Origin: Litchfieldia stipae
Lineage (GTDB): Bacteria > Bacillota > Bacilli > Bacillales > Bacillaceae_L
Direction: 5' to 3'
NCBI RefSeq assembly: GCF_014837155.1
Contig: NZ_JACYHA010000018.1
Coordinates: 17,767-81,766 of the forward strand
DNA: 64,000 nt
A program made the position numbers and the translations under genes. Shown here piece after piece: positions 51,722 through 62,278 of the stretch. Within the stretch, counting starts at the first letter, position 1. Every line of letters begins with the position of its first letter. Under the pieces are notes generated by a model, which worked only from the letters and a program-made list of their open reading frames with translations, was not told the origin of the DNA and did no database searches.

Positions 51722-52657
51722 ATGAAAGGTTTTATTTTCAAAAGAATTGGCTTTATGCTAATAACCCTATTTATTGTCGTGTCTGCAACTTTTTTTCTCG
51801 TTAAATTTCTTCCTGGAACACCATATACCAATCCTGAAAAGTTAACGGCACAACAACTTGAAATATTGAATGCAAAGTATGGTCTTGATAAACCGTTGGC
51901 ACTTCAATATGTTCAATATTTAGGGAACCTTGTACAAGGAGATTTAGGGATGTCCTTTCAACAAAAAGGACGAACTGTTTATAGCATGATTAGTGATCGA
52001 ATTGGACCATCAGCTCTTATTGGGCTACAAGCGCTTATCTTTGGAACATTTGTTGGTCTTGGACTAGGGATTGTTTCAGCGTTAAAGCATAATTCTATTT
52101 TAGATTATGGAGCTGTGACGATTGCTGTATTAGGGATGTCGATTCCATCATTCGTGTTTGCTGCTTTACTACAATATTATGTCGGAGTTAAATGGGGGAT
52201 CTTACCACCTGCCTTATGGGAGAGTTATCAACATACCTTGTTACCTTCATTCGCATTGTCTGTAACGGTCATTGCAACTGTTGCTCGCTTTATCCGAAGT
52301 GAAATGCTAGAAGTATTAGGTCAAGATTATGTTATTACGGCCAGAGCAAAAGGAATTAGTGAAGCGGGGATTATTGTAAAGCATGTTGTCAGAAATGCGT
52401 TGATTCCAGTTGTAACAATGCTTGGACCACTAGCTGTATCGATTATGACGGGAACACTCGTCATTGAAAAAATCTTTGCCGTGCCAGGCCTTGGTGAGCA
52501 ATTTACCTTATCTATTTTAGTGTTAGATTACAGCGTAATTATGGGAATAACCCTATTTTATAGTGCTCTCTTTATTTTTGTTGTCTTTATTGTTGATATT
52601 CTATATGGAATCCTTGATCCTCGAATTAGCTTCGGAAAGGGAGGGGAACAAGCATGA
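51722..52657 (+). CDS. Peptide ABC transporter permease (OppB type)
   Basis: ATG follows AAAAAGGGG. The 311-residue product has six membrane helices and the DppB/OppB family marks: F-L-P-G-T-P-Y near 30, G-D-L-G-M-S near 74 and the EAA loop D-Y-V-I-T-A-R-A-K-G near 205. It pairs with the OppC-type permease, whose gene overlaps it by 4 bases. Confidence 0.93.
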   Translation: MKGFIFKRIGFMLITLFIVVSATFFLVKFLPGTPYTNPEKLTAQQLEILNAKYGLDKPLALQYVQYLGNLVQGDLGMSFQQKGRTVYSMISDRIGPSALIGLQALIFGTFVGLGLGIVSALKHNSILDYGAVTIAVLGMSIPSFVFAALLQYYVGVKWGILPPALWESYQHTLLPSFALSVTVIATVARFIRSEMLEVLGQDYVITARAKGISEAGIIVKHVVRNALIPVVTMLGPLAVSIMTGTLVIEKIFAVPGLGEQFTLSILVLDYSVIMGITLFYSALFIFVVFIVDILYGILDPRISFGKGGEQA

Positions 52658-53727
52658 AGATACAACCAAGCACACAAACGCCTACTCCTGTTAACCTGAA
52701 CAAAGATCATGCTCAAAACATTGAGGTTGTCCCGCAAGAGATCACAGATGATTTATTTGTACGTGCACCTCTTGATCCAAATAAAAATGAAGAAATCGCT
52801 GCACCGTCTGTGTCTTTTTGGAGAGAAGCACTTCAGCGTCTACTGAAGAATAAAGGGGCGGTTATTTCTGCCGTAGTTCTTTTGATTATATCTCTTATTG
52901 CTATCATTGGTCCGTCATTCAATGAGTTTTCCTATCGTGATCAAAATATCGTTCATACCAATTTACCACCCAAAGTACCAGGGTTAGAGTGGTTAGGATT
53001 TGATGGCAAGGACTCAAAGGGAATTGATCAATATGCTGAAAGAAATATCACAACGAATTATTGGTTTGGGACAGATGAATTTGGTCGTGATCTTTGGACA
53101 CGTGTATGGAAAGGGACTCAGATTTCTCTATATATCGCATTAGTAGCTGCCTTTTTGGATTTAATTATTGGTGTTATATATGGAGGACTTTCTGCATTTT
53201 ACGGTGGTCGGACAGATACCGTTATGCAGCGTATTATTGAAGTGTTAATAGGGATACCAAACTTAGTCATAATTATTATGTTTATTTTAATACTTGAGCC
53301 AGGAATTACCTCGATTATTTTAGCGATGGTCATCACAGGCTGGGTTGGAATGGCACGTGTTGTCAGGGGGCAGGTCTTACAATTGAAGGGACAAGAATTT
53401 GTCTTAGCTTCGCGTACGTTAGGTGCGTCAAATGGCCGTTTAATCTGGAAGCATCTGTTCCCGAATGTCATGGGGCCGATTATTGTAACAGTTATGTTCA
53501 CAATTCCGACAGCAATCTTTTTTGAAGCGTTTCTAAGCTTTATCGGTTTAGGTCTTCAGGCACCGCTTGCTTCGTTAGGTGTGTTGATTGAGGATGGTTA
53601 TAAAGCGATGAGATTCTTCACTTATAAATTATTCTTTCCTGCGGTTATCATAAGTGCAACGATGATATGCTTTAATCTATTAGGCGATGGACTTAGAGAT
53701 GCGCTAGATCCAAAAATGAGGAAATAG
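52654..53727 (+). CDS. Peptide ABC transporter permease (OppC type) with long N-terminal extension
   Basis: The 357-residue product has an extra N-terminal cytoplasmic segment of about 60 residues (Pro/Thr/Asn-rich, then acidic) before the first membrane helix. Next comes an insertion of about 45 residues before the second (with Y-W-F-G-T-D-E-F-G-R-D), and the EAA loop E-F-V-L-A-S-R-T-L-G-A near 250. OppC proteins are usually about 300 residues. The extension has no recognised motif. Confidence 0.92.
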   Translation: MKIQPSTQTPTPVNLNKDHAQNIEVVPQEITDDLFVRAPLDPNKNEEIAAPSVSFWREALQRLLKNKGAVISAVVLLIISLIAIIGPSFNEFSYRDQNIVHTNLPPKVPGLEWLGFDGKDSKGIDQYAERNITTNYWFGTDEFGRDLWTRVWKGTQISLYIALVAAFLDLIIGVIYGGLSAFYGGRTDTVMQRIIEVLIGIPNLVIIIMFILILEPGITSIILAMVITGWVGMARVVRGQVLQLKGQEFVLASRTLGASNGRLIWKHLFPNVMGPIIVTVMFTIPTAIFFEAFLSFIGLGLQAPLASLGVLIEDGYKAMRFFTYKLFFPAVIISATMICFNLLGDGLRDALDPKMRK

Positions 53728-53737
53728 GGAGGACAAT

Positions 53738-54757
53738 ATGACAAAGCCAATCTTAACTGTTAACAACTTACGAGTTTCATTTGGAAAAGATAAAAATGAA
53801 GTGCAGGCTGTCAGAGGTGTTAATTTTTCCCTAAATAAAGGAGAGACCTTAGCCATTGTTGGTGAGTCTGGTTCAGGTAAATCTGTTACAGCCAAGACCA
53901 TCATGCGCTTATTACCAAAGCATAACACGAGGATTTCCGACGGTGAAATTGTCTATGAAAATAAAAATATATTAAACTTAACTGTTCCTGAAATGCAGGC
54001 TATTCGTGGTTCTGAAATATCAATGGTGTTTCAAGATCCGATGACTTCATTAAACCCTACAATGAAAATCGGAAAACAAATCATGGAAGGTCTTAAGAAA
54101 CATCAAAATATCACGAAAAAAGAAGCGAAAAGTAGAGCAATTGACATGCTGCGACTTGTTGGGATTCCAAATCCAGAAGAGAGAATTGATGCATACCCTC
54201 ATCAATTCTCCGGCGGGATGAGACAACGTGTTGTCATTGCGATGGCACTTGCTTGTAATCCTAAAGTGTTAATTGCAGACGAACCTACAACTGCATTGGA
54301 TGTAACAATCCAAGCACAAATCTTGGATTTGATGAGGAGTCTTCAAGAAAAAACAGGGACAGCGATTATCCTCATTACCCATGACCTTGGAGTCGTAGCA
54401 AATATGGCGGATCGAGTGGCTGTTATGTATGCAGGTGAAATTGTTGAAATGGGTACGGTTGATGAGATCTTCTACGAGCCTCAGCATCCCTATACCTTGG
54501 GATTAATCAAATCTATGCCAAAGCTGCATGCTAGTCGTTCTGATGCTCTTATTCCAATCCCAGGATCACCGCCTGATCTAGCCTATCTTGGCTCAGGATG
54601 TCCATTTGCAGAAAGATGTCCATCTACGATGAAGGTATGTCATTACTTTACACCTAAACAAACAGCTATTTCAGATAGCCATTCTGTTTCTTGTTGGCTT
54701 CAGGATCAACGTGCGCCTGAGGACTTAGTTCTTGAAACGGTAGGAGGGAGAAGCTAA
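53738..54757 (+). CDS. Peptide ABC transporter ATPase (OppD type)
   Basis: ATG follows GGAGGAC. The 339-residue product has Walker A G-E-S-G-S-G-K-S near 42, the signature F-S-G-G-M-R-Q-R near 153, Walker [13 protein letters not shown] near 173 and the C-terminal OppD cysteine motif (C-P-F-A-E-R-C-P, C near 288 and 294) that in DppD/OppD carries a [4Fe-4S] cluster. It ends one base into the OppF-type gene. Confidence 0.93.
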   Translation: MTKPILTVNNLRVSFGKDKNEVQAVRGVNFSLNKGETLAIVGESGSGKSVTAKTIMRLLPKHNTRISDGEIVYENKNILNLTVPEMQAIRGSEISMVFQDPMTSLNPTMKIGKQIMEGLKKHQNITKKEAKSRAIDMLRLVGIPNPEERIDAYPHQFSGGMRQRVVIAMALACNPKVLIADEPTTALDVTIQAQILDLMRSLQEKTGTAIILITHDLGVVANMADRVAVMYAGEIVEMGTVDEIFYEPQHPYTLGLIKSMPKLHASRSDALIPIPGSPPDLAYLGSGCPFAERCPSTMKVCHYFTPKQTAISDSHSVSCWLQDQRAPEDLVLETVGGRS

Positions 54758-55722
54758 TGAGTCAAGATGTTCTCATTGAGGTTAAGGACTTAGAGAAGCA
54801 TTTCAAGGTTGGAAAAAATGGGGTTTTACGAGCTATTGATGGATTGAGCTTTTCGATTTATAAAGGGGAAACACTTGGTCTTGTTGGTGAATCTGGCTGT
54901 GGGAAATCGACTGTTGGAAGGACAATGGTTCAATTGTATTCTCCAACAAAAGGTGAAATTCTATATAATCAAGAAAATCTCCATAGGAATCAGTCAAAAG
55001 CGAACAAGAAAAAGAATAGTAAAAAGATGCAAATGATTTTTCAGGATCCCTATTCTTCATTGAATCCTCGATTAACGGTTGAGGAGATTATTTCAGAAGG
55101 CTTGCTAATCCATCACCCGGCAATGTCGAAGGTGGAGAGACAAAGCAAAGTTATTGATATTCTAGAAAAAGTAGGGCTAAATCAAAAGCATGCAAGTCGT
55201 TATCCCCATGAATTTAGCGGTGGGCAGAGGCAACGTATCGGGATAGCTAGAGCTCTAGCGGTCAACCCTGAATTTATCGTTGCTGATGAACCGATTGCTG
55301 CTTTAGATGTGTCAATTCAAGCGCAAATTGTAAATCTATTAAAACAGCTCCAGGAGGAACAAGGGTTAACATACCTTTTCATTGCCCATGATTTGTCGAT
55401 GGTGAAGCATATTAGTGATCGAATTGCGGTGATGTATTTAGGGAAGATGGTCGAGTTGGCTGATAGTGAGACATTGTATGAGAAACCGCTTCATCCTTAT
55501 ACCGAGGCGTTATTATCTGCTATTCCATTACCAGACCCTAACCTAGAAAGACAGCGAGAGCGAATTATCTTAAAAGGTGATGTTCCTAGTCCTACAAACA
55601 TTCCAGCAGGTTGTAGATTTTGTTCGCGATGCCCAAAGGCGATGGATATTTGTTCAGTGAAAGAACCAACATGGCAAGAAGTAGAGCCAAATCATTTTGT
55701 TGCTTGTCATTTATTTGAGTAA
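54757..55722 (+). CDS. Peptide ABC transporter ATPase (OppF type)
   Basis: The 321-residue product overlaps the previous gene by one base. Walker A G-E-S-G-C-G-K-S near 46, signature F-S-G-G-Q-R-Q-R near 155, Walker B F-I-V-A-D-E-P near 175, and the C-terminal C-R-F-C-S-R-C-P motif near 288. It completes the five-part importer. A terminator at 55721-55752 follows at once. Confidence 0.93.
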   Translation: MSQDVLIEVKDLEKHFKVGKNGVLRAIDGLSFSIYKGETLGLVGESGCGKSTVGRTMVQLYSPTKGEILYNQENLHRNQSKANKKKNSKKMQMIFQDPYSSLNPRLTVEEIISEGLLIHHPAMSKVERQSKVIDILEKVGLNQKHASRYPHEFSGGQRQRIGIARALAVNPEFIVADEPIAALDVSIQAQIVNLLKQLQEEQGLTYLFIAHDLSMVKHISDRIAVMYLGKMVELADSETLYEKPLHPYTEALLSAIPLPDPNLERQRERIILKGDVPSPTNIPAGCRFCSRCPKAMDICSVKEPTWQEVEPNHFVACHLFE

Positions 55723-55752
55723 AAGAGGTGGGGAATATTTCCTACCTCTTTT
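55721..55752 (+). terminator. Terminator of the oligopeptide transporter operon
   Basis: AAAAGAGGTGGG pairs with TCCTACCTCTTTT around a short loop. The left arm begins at the stop codon. Confidence 0.85.
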
Positions 55753-55851
55753 CTGTTTGATTTTTACAAAAATTAAAGGTTTTTATAGGATTTTCTCGAA
55801 TGTTATAGGTAATTAAGATTAATTGAAAAGTAGTTTATTGGGGGGAATTAG

Positions 55852-56814
55852 ATGGTACAGCTTGAAACGCAGCATCCAGTATTAGGAAGAGTTATAGAAA
55901 ATATTGAACGTGTAATGATTGGAAAAAAAGATGTCGCGACTCTAAGCTTGGTTGCTTTATTAGCTGAAGGTCATGTGTTATTAGAGGATGTACCAGGTGT
56001 TGGAAAGACGATGATGGTACGAGCGTTAGCGAAGTCGGTTAGTGCAGATTTTAAACGACTTCAATTCACACCAGACTTATTACCATCAGATGTGACTGGG
56101 GTTTCTATTTATAACCCGAAGGAACAACAATTTGAATTTAGAGCGGGTCCTATTATGGGCAATATTGTTCTTGCTGATGAAATAAATCGTACCTCACCGA
56201 AGACTCAATCAGCTTTACTCGAAGGCATGGAAGAAAGCAGTGTAACAGTTGATGGTGTAACAAGAATGTTACCAAGACCCTTCTTTGTTATGGCTACACA
56301 GAACCCTATTGAATATGAGGGAACCTATCCACTACCTGAGGCTCAATTAGATCGCTTCCTTCTTAAGTTAAGAATGGGGTATCCAACCGCATCTGAAGAG
56401 CTTGATGTACTTAACCGGGCTGAAAAAATGAAACCAATTAACACGCTGGAATCAGTTATTACAATTGAAGAACTACGTCATCTACAAGAACAAGTAAAGG
56501 GAATTTATGTGGATGAAACGATTAAACAATATATTATCGACCTTGTTGGAAGAACGAGAACACATCAATCGATTTATTTGGGATCTAGTCCGAGGGGCTC
56601 TATTGCATTAATGAAAACCTCACAAGCACTGGCTTTGATTAGTGGGAGAGATTTTGTTCTACCAGATGATGTGAAATTCCTAGCTCAATATGTGTTGCCG
56701 CACCGAATTATTCTGAAATCAGAGGCTAAGTTCGAAGGTGCAACGGCAGAGAATGTGATTGCTAAATTAATAGAACGGACACCTGTCCCAGTTCAAAGGT
56801 CGCTGAATCGTTAA
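55852..56814 (+). CDS. MoxR family AAA ATPase (YeaC-like)
   Basis: ATG follows GGGGGGAA. The 320-residue product has Walker A G-V-P-G-V-G-K-T near 45, Walker B V-L-A-D-E-I-N-R near 108 and a sensor Asn in A-T-Q-N-P-I near 146. MoxR ATPases act as chaperones with partner proteins, here the DUF58 and transglutaminase products. The order matches yeaC-yeaD-yebA-guaA of Bacillus subtilis. The next gene starts on its last base. Confidence 0.92.
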   Translation: MVQLETQHPVLGRVIENIERVMIGKKDVATLSLVALLAEGHVLLEDVPGVGKTMMVRALAKSVSADFKRLQFTPDLLPSDVTGVSIYNPKEQQFEFRAGPIMGNIVLADEINRTSPKTQSALLEGMEESSVTVDGVTRMLPRPFFVMATQNPIEYEGTYPLPEAQLDRFLLKLRMGYPTASEELDVLNRAEKMKPINTLESVITIEELRHLQEQVKGIYVDETIKQYIIDLVGRTRTHQSIYLGSSPRGSIALMKTSQALALISGRDFVLPDDVKFLAQYVLPHRIILKSEAKFEGATAENVIAKLIERTPVPVQRSLNR

Positions 56815-58031
56815 TGAGAACATTCATTAAATTGATCAAACGAGCAGGAAATCTAGGGCTGATTCTGTTTTTAATTGCGTGTACTTTTATTTATGCTATG
56901 TTTCAAGGTGGGTTTGTCAGTTGGTTTTTATTTTATAGCTTTCTACCTTTGGGGATCTATTCATTTTTAATGTCTCTCTATTCAATCTCAACAACGGAAG
57001 TAAATAGAGTAACGAATCAATCGGAGTATTCTGCTGGAGAAAAACTAGTTGCAACGATTACGATCAAAAGGAAATTCGCTATGCCTATAGTCTATCTCGT
57101 TGTAGAAGAAATCCTTCCCTCTGAGCTGAGATATCATGAACAGCGTCACAAATCAAAGGTTCTATTATTCCCATGGTTTAAAAAAGAATTATCCATTCAA
57201 TATGAAATCGAATCAATTCCTCGAGGTGAGCACATCTTCTCAACGATCCGTCTTAAGACGGGGGATTTGTTCGGATTAGTAGAGAAGGAGGCATTTTATA
57301 CAATAGAACAAAGATTTTTGGTGTATCCAAAATATTATGACCTTATCTATCGCCAGGTTGAAAGTCGCTTTGAACAAGGGTCAACTGCTTCTAACGTAAA
57401 TCTACAAAGAGATACGACGATTGCAATAGGGATTAGAGATTATAAACCAGGAGACCGATTTTCTTGGATTGATTGGAAATCTTCAGCTCGCAAAAATGAT
57501 ATTATGACCAAGGAATTTGAACAACAGCAAAGTCATGATGTTGTCGTTTTTCTTGACCGATCACCCTCAAGGGAGTTTGAACAATCTGTCACTTTTTTAG
57601 CTTCATTAACTAGAGCTATTCTAAGAAAAGGTGCGCAATTATCACTTGTATCAGTTGGTGACGATCATACAGTCTTTCCTCTAAGAGGCGGAGAAGCTCA
57701 GCAACAGCAGATTTATTATCATTTAGCGAAGGTGAAATCTGATAGTTCATCGCCATTTTCTCTTACCATAGAGTCCGAAATGAAGAAAATCTATCAAGTG
57801 GCTACCTTTATGTTCGTGACGAATTCACTTACTCCTGATTTAATTCAATCGATGGAGCGGCTTTCGTTTAGGAGAGTCAATCTGCTTGTATTTATTGCGA
57901 AAGAAAGAGGGGCACGTCTGTCACGCGAAGAATTAAGTGTTATGGATACTTTGAAAAAGAGAAACGTGATTGTGAAGGTAGTTAATGAAGGGTACTATTC
58001 TGATGTGTTTTTCGAGGTGAGTAATTCATGA
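56814..58031 (+). CDS. DUF58 family protein (YeaD-like)
   Basis: The 405-residue product has two membrane helices near the start (about 14-32 and 35-55), a beta-rich middle and the DUF58 motif D-Y-K-P-G-D-R-F-S-W-I-D-W-K-S-S-A-R-K near 210, followed by a von Willebrand A-like fold (V-V-F-L-D-R-S near 245). It works with MoxR ATPases. It overlaps the neighbouring genes by 1 and 4 bases, so the three are translationally linked. Confidence 0.92.
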   Translation: MRTFIKLIKRAGNLGLILFLIACTFIYAMFQGGFVSWFLFYSFLPLGIYSFLMSLYSISTTEVNRVTNQSEYSAGEKLVATITIKRKFAMPIVYLVVEEILPSELRYHEQRHKSKVLLFPWFKKELSIQYEIESIPRGEHIFSTIRLKTGDLFGLVEKEAFYTIEQRFLVYPKYYDLIYRQVESRFEQGSTASNVNLQRDTTIAIGIRDYKPGDRFSWIDWKSSARKNDIMTKEFEQQQSHDVVVFLDRSPSREFEQSVTFLASLTRAILRKGAQLSLVSVGDDHTVFPLRGGEAQQQQIYYHLAKVKSDSSSPFSLTIESEMKKIYQVATFMFVTNSLTPDLIQSMERLSFRRVNLLVFIAKERGARLSREELSVMDTLKKRNVIVKVVNEGYYSDVFFEVSNS

Positions 58032-60226
58032 CATCAATGCCAAAGAAAGATGTAGTACAATTTCTATTAAATTTATTTGGTTTTCTATTATTGTGGGAAT
58101 GGTTAAGGCCGTTAAAGGTTGTTACAGATACGGCAGAACTCTATATCTTTATTGTATTTATCGGGATTTGCTTTATCTTCTCATTCTTAAAAGTAAAAAG
58201 TTGGCTTTCAGCGATTTTTAAATTGATTGCTATCTTCATATTATTGAACCATATCTATTTTGGGGATAGTATTTTAGGTTTAAGATGGCTCCCTCTCTTT
58301 TTTAGTGATTTAAGCTACAATGTAGGCTTAATGTTTGAAGCAAATTGGATGGAGATGACGAATGTATTCCGGAGTTTTCTCTTTTTTATTTTGCTTTGGC
58401 TCATGAGCTATCTCGTTTACTATTGGATGATTGTGCAGAAAAAAATCTTTAGTTTTTTCGCACTTACGATCATTTATATTACCGTCTTAGATACATTTAG
58501 CCCATATGATGCCGAGGGAGCGATTGTTCGATCGGTTCTATGTGGTTTCTTGATGCTAGGACTTGTGAATATACAAAGAGTGCTTGGAACTGAAAGAGTA
58601 ACACACTTCAAAGGAATCGTATCAAAATGGATCATTCCATTGACTGTTGCTATCTTATTCACAACTACAATCGGATATGTAGCTCCAAAGGCCTCTCCAC
58701 AGTGGCCAGATCCTGTTCCCTTTCTTAAAGGGTACGGAAAGGGGGGAGTCTCACCAGGTGGCGGTAATAGCGTTAAGAAAATAGGGTATGGAACAAATGA
58801 TTCATATCTGGGCGGTCCCTTTATTGGGGATAACACCCCTGTTTTCCGAGCAGCTGTAGGAAAACGTCATTATTGGAGGGTCGAAACGAAGGATGTATAT
58901 ACAGGTAAAGGCTGGGAAGCATCAAAGAATTATACTGATAACCTATTTACGAACGAAAACGATGTTCTAAGTTGGTTTGAGGCTGGTGCTGATCGTGAGT
59001 CGTATGAAGCTGATATTGAGATGTTAAAGGTATATCCTCATATTACTTACCCAACTGGACTTATATCAGTAAGTGGTTTTAGTAACCAGGATTTAACGTA
59101 TAGTGTGGATCCGGTAACAGAAAAGATTCTTTCATTGCAGGATGAAGAGTCATTTCCATTAGAGAGATATTCTCTTTCTTATGAGCAACCTGTTTATGTG
59201 GTTGATGAGGTTAAATCAGTGAATTCTAGGGATGGAAAAGAATTAAATGATGAGTTTTTCCAAGCATACACACAGCTACCTGAGGAATTACCTGAACGAG
59301 TGAGAGAACTAGCCGAGGAAATTACGAAGGATCTAACTAATAGATATGATCAAGTGGTTGCTATAGAACGCTACTTCAAAGATGCATCATTTATTTATGA
59401 AACAACTGATGTTGCAGTTCCAGGAAGAAATGATGATTATGTGGACCAATTTCTATTTGAAACTCAGGCTGGTTATTGTGATAATTTCTCAACATCAATG
59501 GTTGTTTTACTACGGTCATTAGATATTCCGGCACGATGGGTAAAAGGGTATACAGAAGGAACCTATTTGGAAACTCTCAATGAAAATCAACGAGTATTCG
59601 AAGTAACGAACAATAATGCTCACTCATGGGTCGAGGTGTATTTTCCCAACTTTGGTTGGATAGAATTTGAACCGACTAAAGGATTCAGTAATCTATCAAA
59701 CTTTGTATATAACACATCCTCAACAGTCACTAATACAAATACAGATGAAGTGGAAATACAAAGACCAACTCCAGAATTGGTAGAAGAGTCGACACCTGAA
59801 ATGACTGAAGTAGAACAAAATTCTACAGTGGAATTAGATGAACAAAAAGGACTAATGCTTTCCTGGAAGGATACCTTATTTATAATCCTTACCATTATTC
59901 TTGTCGTTTTTGTTTTAGTTAAAACAAGATTACGTTGGTACCCTTTTGTGGCAATTATACGCTTCAAATATCGTAAGGATGATCAAGTATACTTTAAGGC
60001 CTATCAGGCACTCTTAACACAGCTTGATCGAGTAGGGTTGAAGCGTAAGGATGGTCAGACGTTAAGAGAATACGCTGCTTATGTGGATAAGTTCTACAGG
60101 TCGGAGGATATGCAAAAACTAACACAGAGCTATGAAAAAGCGTTATATCGAAATAATGATGCGAAAAAAGAGTGGGTAGATTCGGCTGAATTATGGGAAA
60201 ATTTAATCAAAAGAGTATCATCTTGA
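58028..60226 (+). CDS. Transglutaminase-like membrane protein (YebA/TgpA type)
   Basis: The 732-residue product has an N-terminal block of about seven membrane helices (to about residue 220), an extracellular transglutaminase-like domain with Cys in A-G-Y-C-D-N-F-S near 484, His in N-A-H-S-W-V-E-V near 533 and Glu in F-E-P-T near 547, an acidic linker, one membrane helix near 620 and a C-terminal cytoplasmic tail (DUF4129-like). It may crosslink or cleave surface proteins. The promoter of guaA lies within its last codons. Confidence 0.92.
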   Translation: MTSMPKKDVVQFLLNLFGFLLLWEWLRPLKVVTDTAELYIFIVFIGICFIFSFLKVKSWLSAIFKLIAIFILLNHIYFGDSILGLRWLPLFFSDLSYNVGLMFEANWMEMTNVFRSFLFFILLWLMSYLVYYWMIVQKKIFSFFALTIIYITVLDTFSPYDAEGAIVRSVLCGFLMLGLVNIQRVLGTERVTHFKGIVSKWIIPLTVAILFTTTIGYVAPKASPQWPDPVPFLKGYGKGGVSPGGGNSVKKIGYGTNDSYLGGPFIGDNTPVFRAAVGKRHYWRVETKDVYTGKGWEASKNYTDNLFTNENDVLSWFEAGADRESYEADIEMLKVYPHITYPTGLISVSGFSNQDLTYSVDPVTEKILSLQDEESFPLERYSLSYEQPVYVVDEVKSVNSRDGKELNDEFFQAYTQLPEELPERVRELAEEITKDLTNRYDQVVAIERYFKDASFIYETTDVAVPGRNDDYVDQFLFETQAGYCDNFSTSMVVLLRSLDIPARWVKGYTEGTYLETLNENQRVFEVTNNNAHSWVEVYFPNFGWIEFEPTKGFSNLSNFVYNTSSTVTNTNTDEVEIQRPTPELVEESTPEMTEVEQNSTVELDEQKGLMLSWKDTLFIILTIILVVFVLVKTRLRWYPFVAIIRFKYRKDDQVYFKAYQALLTQLDRVGLKRKDGQTLREYAAYVDKFYRSEDMQKLTQSYEKALYRNNDAKKEWVDSAELWENLIKRVSS

Positions 60227-60251
60227 CCGAAAGCTATATCAGATATAGAAT
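60223..60251 (+). promoter_or_regulatory. guaA promoter
   Basis: TTGACC (60223-60228), a 17-bp spacer and TAGAAT (60246-60251). The -35 box overlaps the stop codon of the preceding gene. Confidence 0.8.
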
Positions 60252-60275
60252 TAACTCAAATTGAACATGGTAATC

Positions 60276-60344
60276 CTTCATATACACTCGATAATATGGA
60301 TCGAACGTTTCTACCAGATCGCCGTAAATGATCTGACTATGAAG
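60276..60344 (+). promoter_or_regulatory. Guanine riboswitch of guaA
   Basis: The aptamer starts CTTCATATA and ends TGACTATGAAG, with the conserved core TTTCTACC and CCGTAAATG. The specificity base is C (60337, in GACTAT), meaning guanine or hypoxanthine, not adenine. The terminator at 60364-60404 follows, so guanine should stop guaA transcription. Confidence 0.95.
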
Positions 60345-60363
60345 GCAGATTCTCTTTGAGTGT

Positions 60364-60404
60364 AAAAACTAGAATTCTGCCTGTCTAAGGAATTCTAGTT
60401 TTTT
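60364..60404 (+). terminator. Riboswitch-controlled terminator before guaA
   Basis: AAAAACTAGAATTC pairs with GAATTCTAGTTTTT, followed by T. It is the expression platform of the guanine riboswitch. Confidence 0.9.
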
Positions 60405-60504
60405 ATTTAGTTTTACTATTTTCTTTTCTTCTTTTAAATGGATTTTCTTCATTACGGGAATGACTATTCATAATAGAAGTGACAATTTATTTAGAGGTGA
60501 TGAA

Positions 60505-62043
60505 ATGCAAGGGTTTAATGAAATGATAGTGGTATTAGATTTTGGTAGCCAATATAATCAGCTAATTACACGAAGAATTCGTGAGTTTGGGGTTTACAGT
60601 GAATTACACCCACATACGATTACAGCTGAAGAAATTAAAAGTATGAACCCAAAAGGGATTATCTTCTCAGGTGGTCCGAACAGTGTATATGGAGAGAATG
60701 CATTTAGCTGTGACGAGGAAATCTTTGAACTAGGGATTCCGATTCTAGGTATCTGTTATGGAATGCAGTTAATGACTAAGCATTTTGGTGGAATCGTTGA
60801 AAAGGCAAACCATCGTGAATATGGGAAGGCAACGTTAACTTTAGAGCATGATTCTAAACTGTTCTCAAATCTTCCGAAAGAACAAACGGTATGGATGAGC
60901 CACGGCGATTTAGTTGTTGAAACTCCAGCTGGGTTTAGAGTAGATGGGACAAGCCCATCTTGTCCAATTGCGGCGATGAGTGATGAATCTAAAAAGATGT
61001 ACGGTGTTCAATTCCATCCAGAAGTTAGACATTCTGAGTTTGGAAATGACTTGTTGAAGAACTTCGTCTTTGAAATTTGTGGATCAAAAGAAGAATGGTC
61101 AATGGAGAACTTCATTGAAGTTGAGATTGAAAAGATTAGACAATTGGTTGGCGACAAAAAAGTACTTTGTGCATTGAGTGGCGGAGTGGATTCTTCAGTA
61201 GTTGCTGTGTTAATACATAAAGCAATTGGCGATCAACTAACATGTATCTTCGTAGATCATGGGTTACTTCGTAAAGATGAAGCTGAAGGAGTAATGAAGA
61301 CTTTTGCGGATGGTTTCAATATGAATGTAATTAAGGTTGATGCGAAAGAACGTTTCATGGCGAAGCTAAAAGGAGTAAGTGATCCTGAGCAAAAGAGAAA
61401 AATCATTGGAAATGAATTTATTTATGTATTTGATGATGAGTCTGCAAAGCTTGAAGGAATTGACTATCTTGCTCAAGGAACATTGTATACAGATATTATT
61501 GAAAGTGGTACAGCTACAGCACAAACAATTAAATCACATCATAATGTAGGTGGACTGCCTGAAGATATGCAATTCCAATTAATTGAGCCTTTAAATACAC
61601 TCTTCAAGGATGAAGTGCGTGCGCTTGGTACCGAATTAGGAATGCCAGATGAAATCGTATGGCGTCAACCGTTCCCAGGTCCAGGACTAGGAATTCGTGT
61701 ATTAGGTGAAGTAACAGAAGAAAAGCTAGAAATTGTAAAAGAGTCTGATGCTATTTTACGTGAGGAAATCAAAAATGCAGGACTTGAAAGAGATGTTTGG
61801 CAATACTTCACGGTACTTCCTGATATCCGTAGTGTTGGAGTTATGGGAGATGCAAGAACATATGATTACACAATTGGAATTAGAGCAGTAACCTCAATTG
61901 ATGGGATGACTTCTGATTGGGCACGTATCCCTTGGGATGTTCTAGAGAAGATCTCTACTAGAATTGTTAATGAAGTGAATCATATAAATCGTGTGGTTTA
62001 TGACATTACAAGTAAGCCGCCAGCGACAATTGAGTGGGAATAA
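60505..62043 (+). CDS. guaA: GMP synthase (glutamine-hydrolysing)
   Basis: ATG 60505 follows AGAGGTGATGA; a longer frame from 60460 lacks a site. The 512-residue product has the amidotransferase nucleophile C84 in G-I-C-Y-G-M-Q, its H-P-E near 173, the P-loop S-G-G-V-D-S near 222 and the C-terminal GMP synthase dimerisation domain ending in P-P-A-T-I-E-W-E. It converts XMP to GMP with glutamine and ATP. The guanine riboswitch upstream controls it. Confidence 0.98.
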   Translation: MQGFNEMIVVLDFGSQYNQLITRRIREFGVYSELHPHTITAEEIKSMNPKGIIFSGGPNSVYGENAFSCDEEIFELGIPILGICYGMQLMTKHFGGIVEKANHREYGKATLTLEHDSKLFSNLPKEQTVWMSHGDLVVETPAGFRVDGTSPSCPIAAMSDESKKMYGVQFHPEVRHSEFGNDLLKNFVFEICGSKEEWSMENFIEVEIEKIRQLVGDKKVLCALSGGVDSSVVAVLIHKAIGDQLTCIFVDHGLLRKDEAEGVMKTFADGFNMNVIKVDAKERFMAKLKGVSDPEQKRKIIGNEFIYVFDDESAKLEGIDYLAQGTLYTDIIESGTATAQTIKSHHNVGGLPEDMQFQLIEPLNTLFKDEVRALGTELGMPDEIVWRQPFPGPGLGIRVLGEVTEEKLEIVKESDAILREEIKNAGLERDVWQYFTVLPDIRSVGVMGDARTYDYTIGIRAVTSIDGMTSDWARIPWDVLEKISTRIVNEVNHINRVVYDITSKPPATIEWE

Positions 62044-62061
62044 TATAAAAAAACGAACGAA

Positions 62062-62095
62062 AGTGGACATTTTGTAAAAAATGTTCGCTTTTTTA
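62062..62095 (+). terminator. guaA terminator
   Basis: AGTGGACAT pairs with ATGTTCGCT (two G:U pairs), followed by six T. Confidence 0.8.
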
Positions 62096-62124
62096 TTGAC
62101 GAAAAGCTGTGGTGTTGATACAAT
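62096..62124 (+). promoter_or_regulatory. pbuG promoter
   Basis: TTGACG (62096-62101), a 17-bp spacer and TACAAT (62119-62124), directly after the guaA terminator. Confidence 0.85.
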
Positions 62125-62149
62125 CATCTTGTCATTATAATAAAGAAAT

Positions 62150-62220
62150 TCATCGTATAGTATTGGGGATATGGCCCAAAAGTTTCTACCGAGCTACCGT
62201 AAATGGCTTGACTACGATTA
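62150..62220 (+). promoter_or_regulatory. Guanine riboswitch of pbuG
   Basis: The aptamer starts TCATCGTATAG and ends TTGACTACGATTA, with the core TTTCTACC and CCGTAAATG. The specificity base is again C (62212), for guanine or hypoxanthine. The P1 helix pairs ATCGTA with TACGAT. Confidence 0.95.
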
Positions 62221-62278
62221 ATAATCCAAAAAAGGGAAGTAGTCTTTCTTTTTTTCTATTATTATTCTTCAAGTCAAG

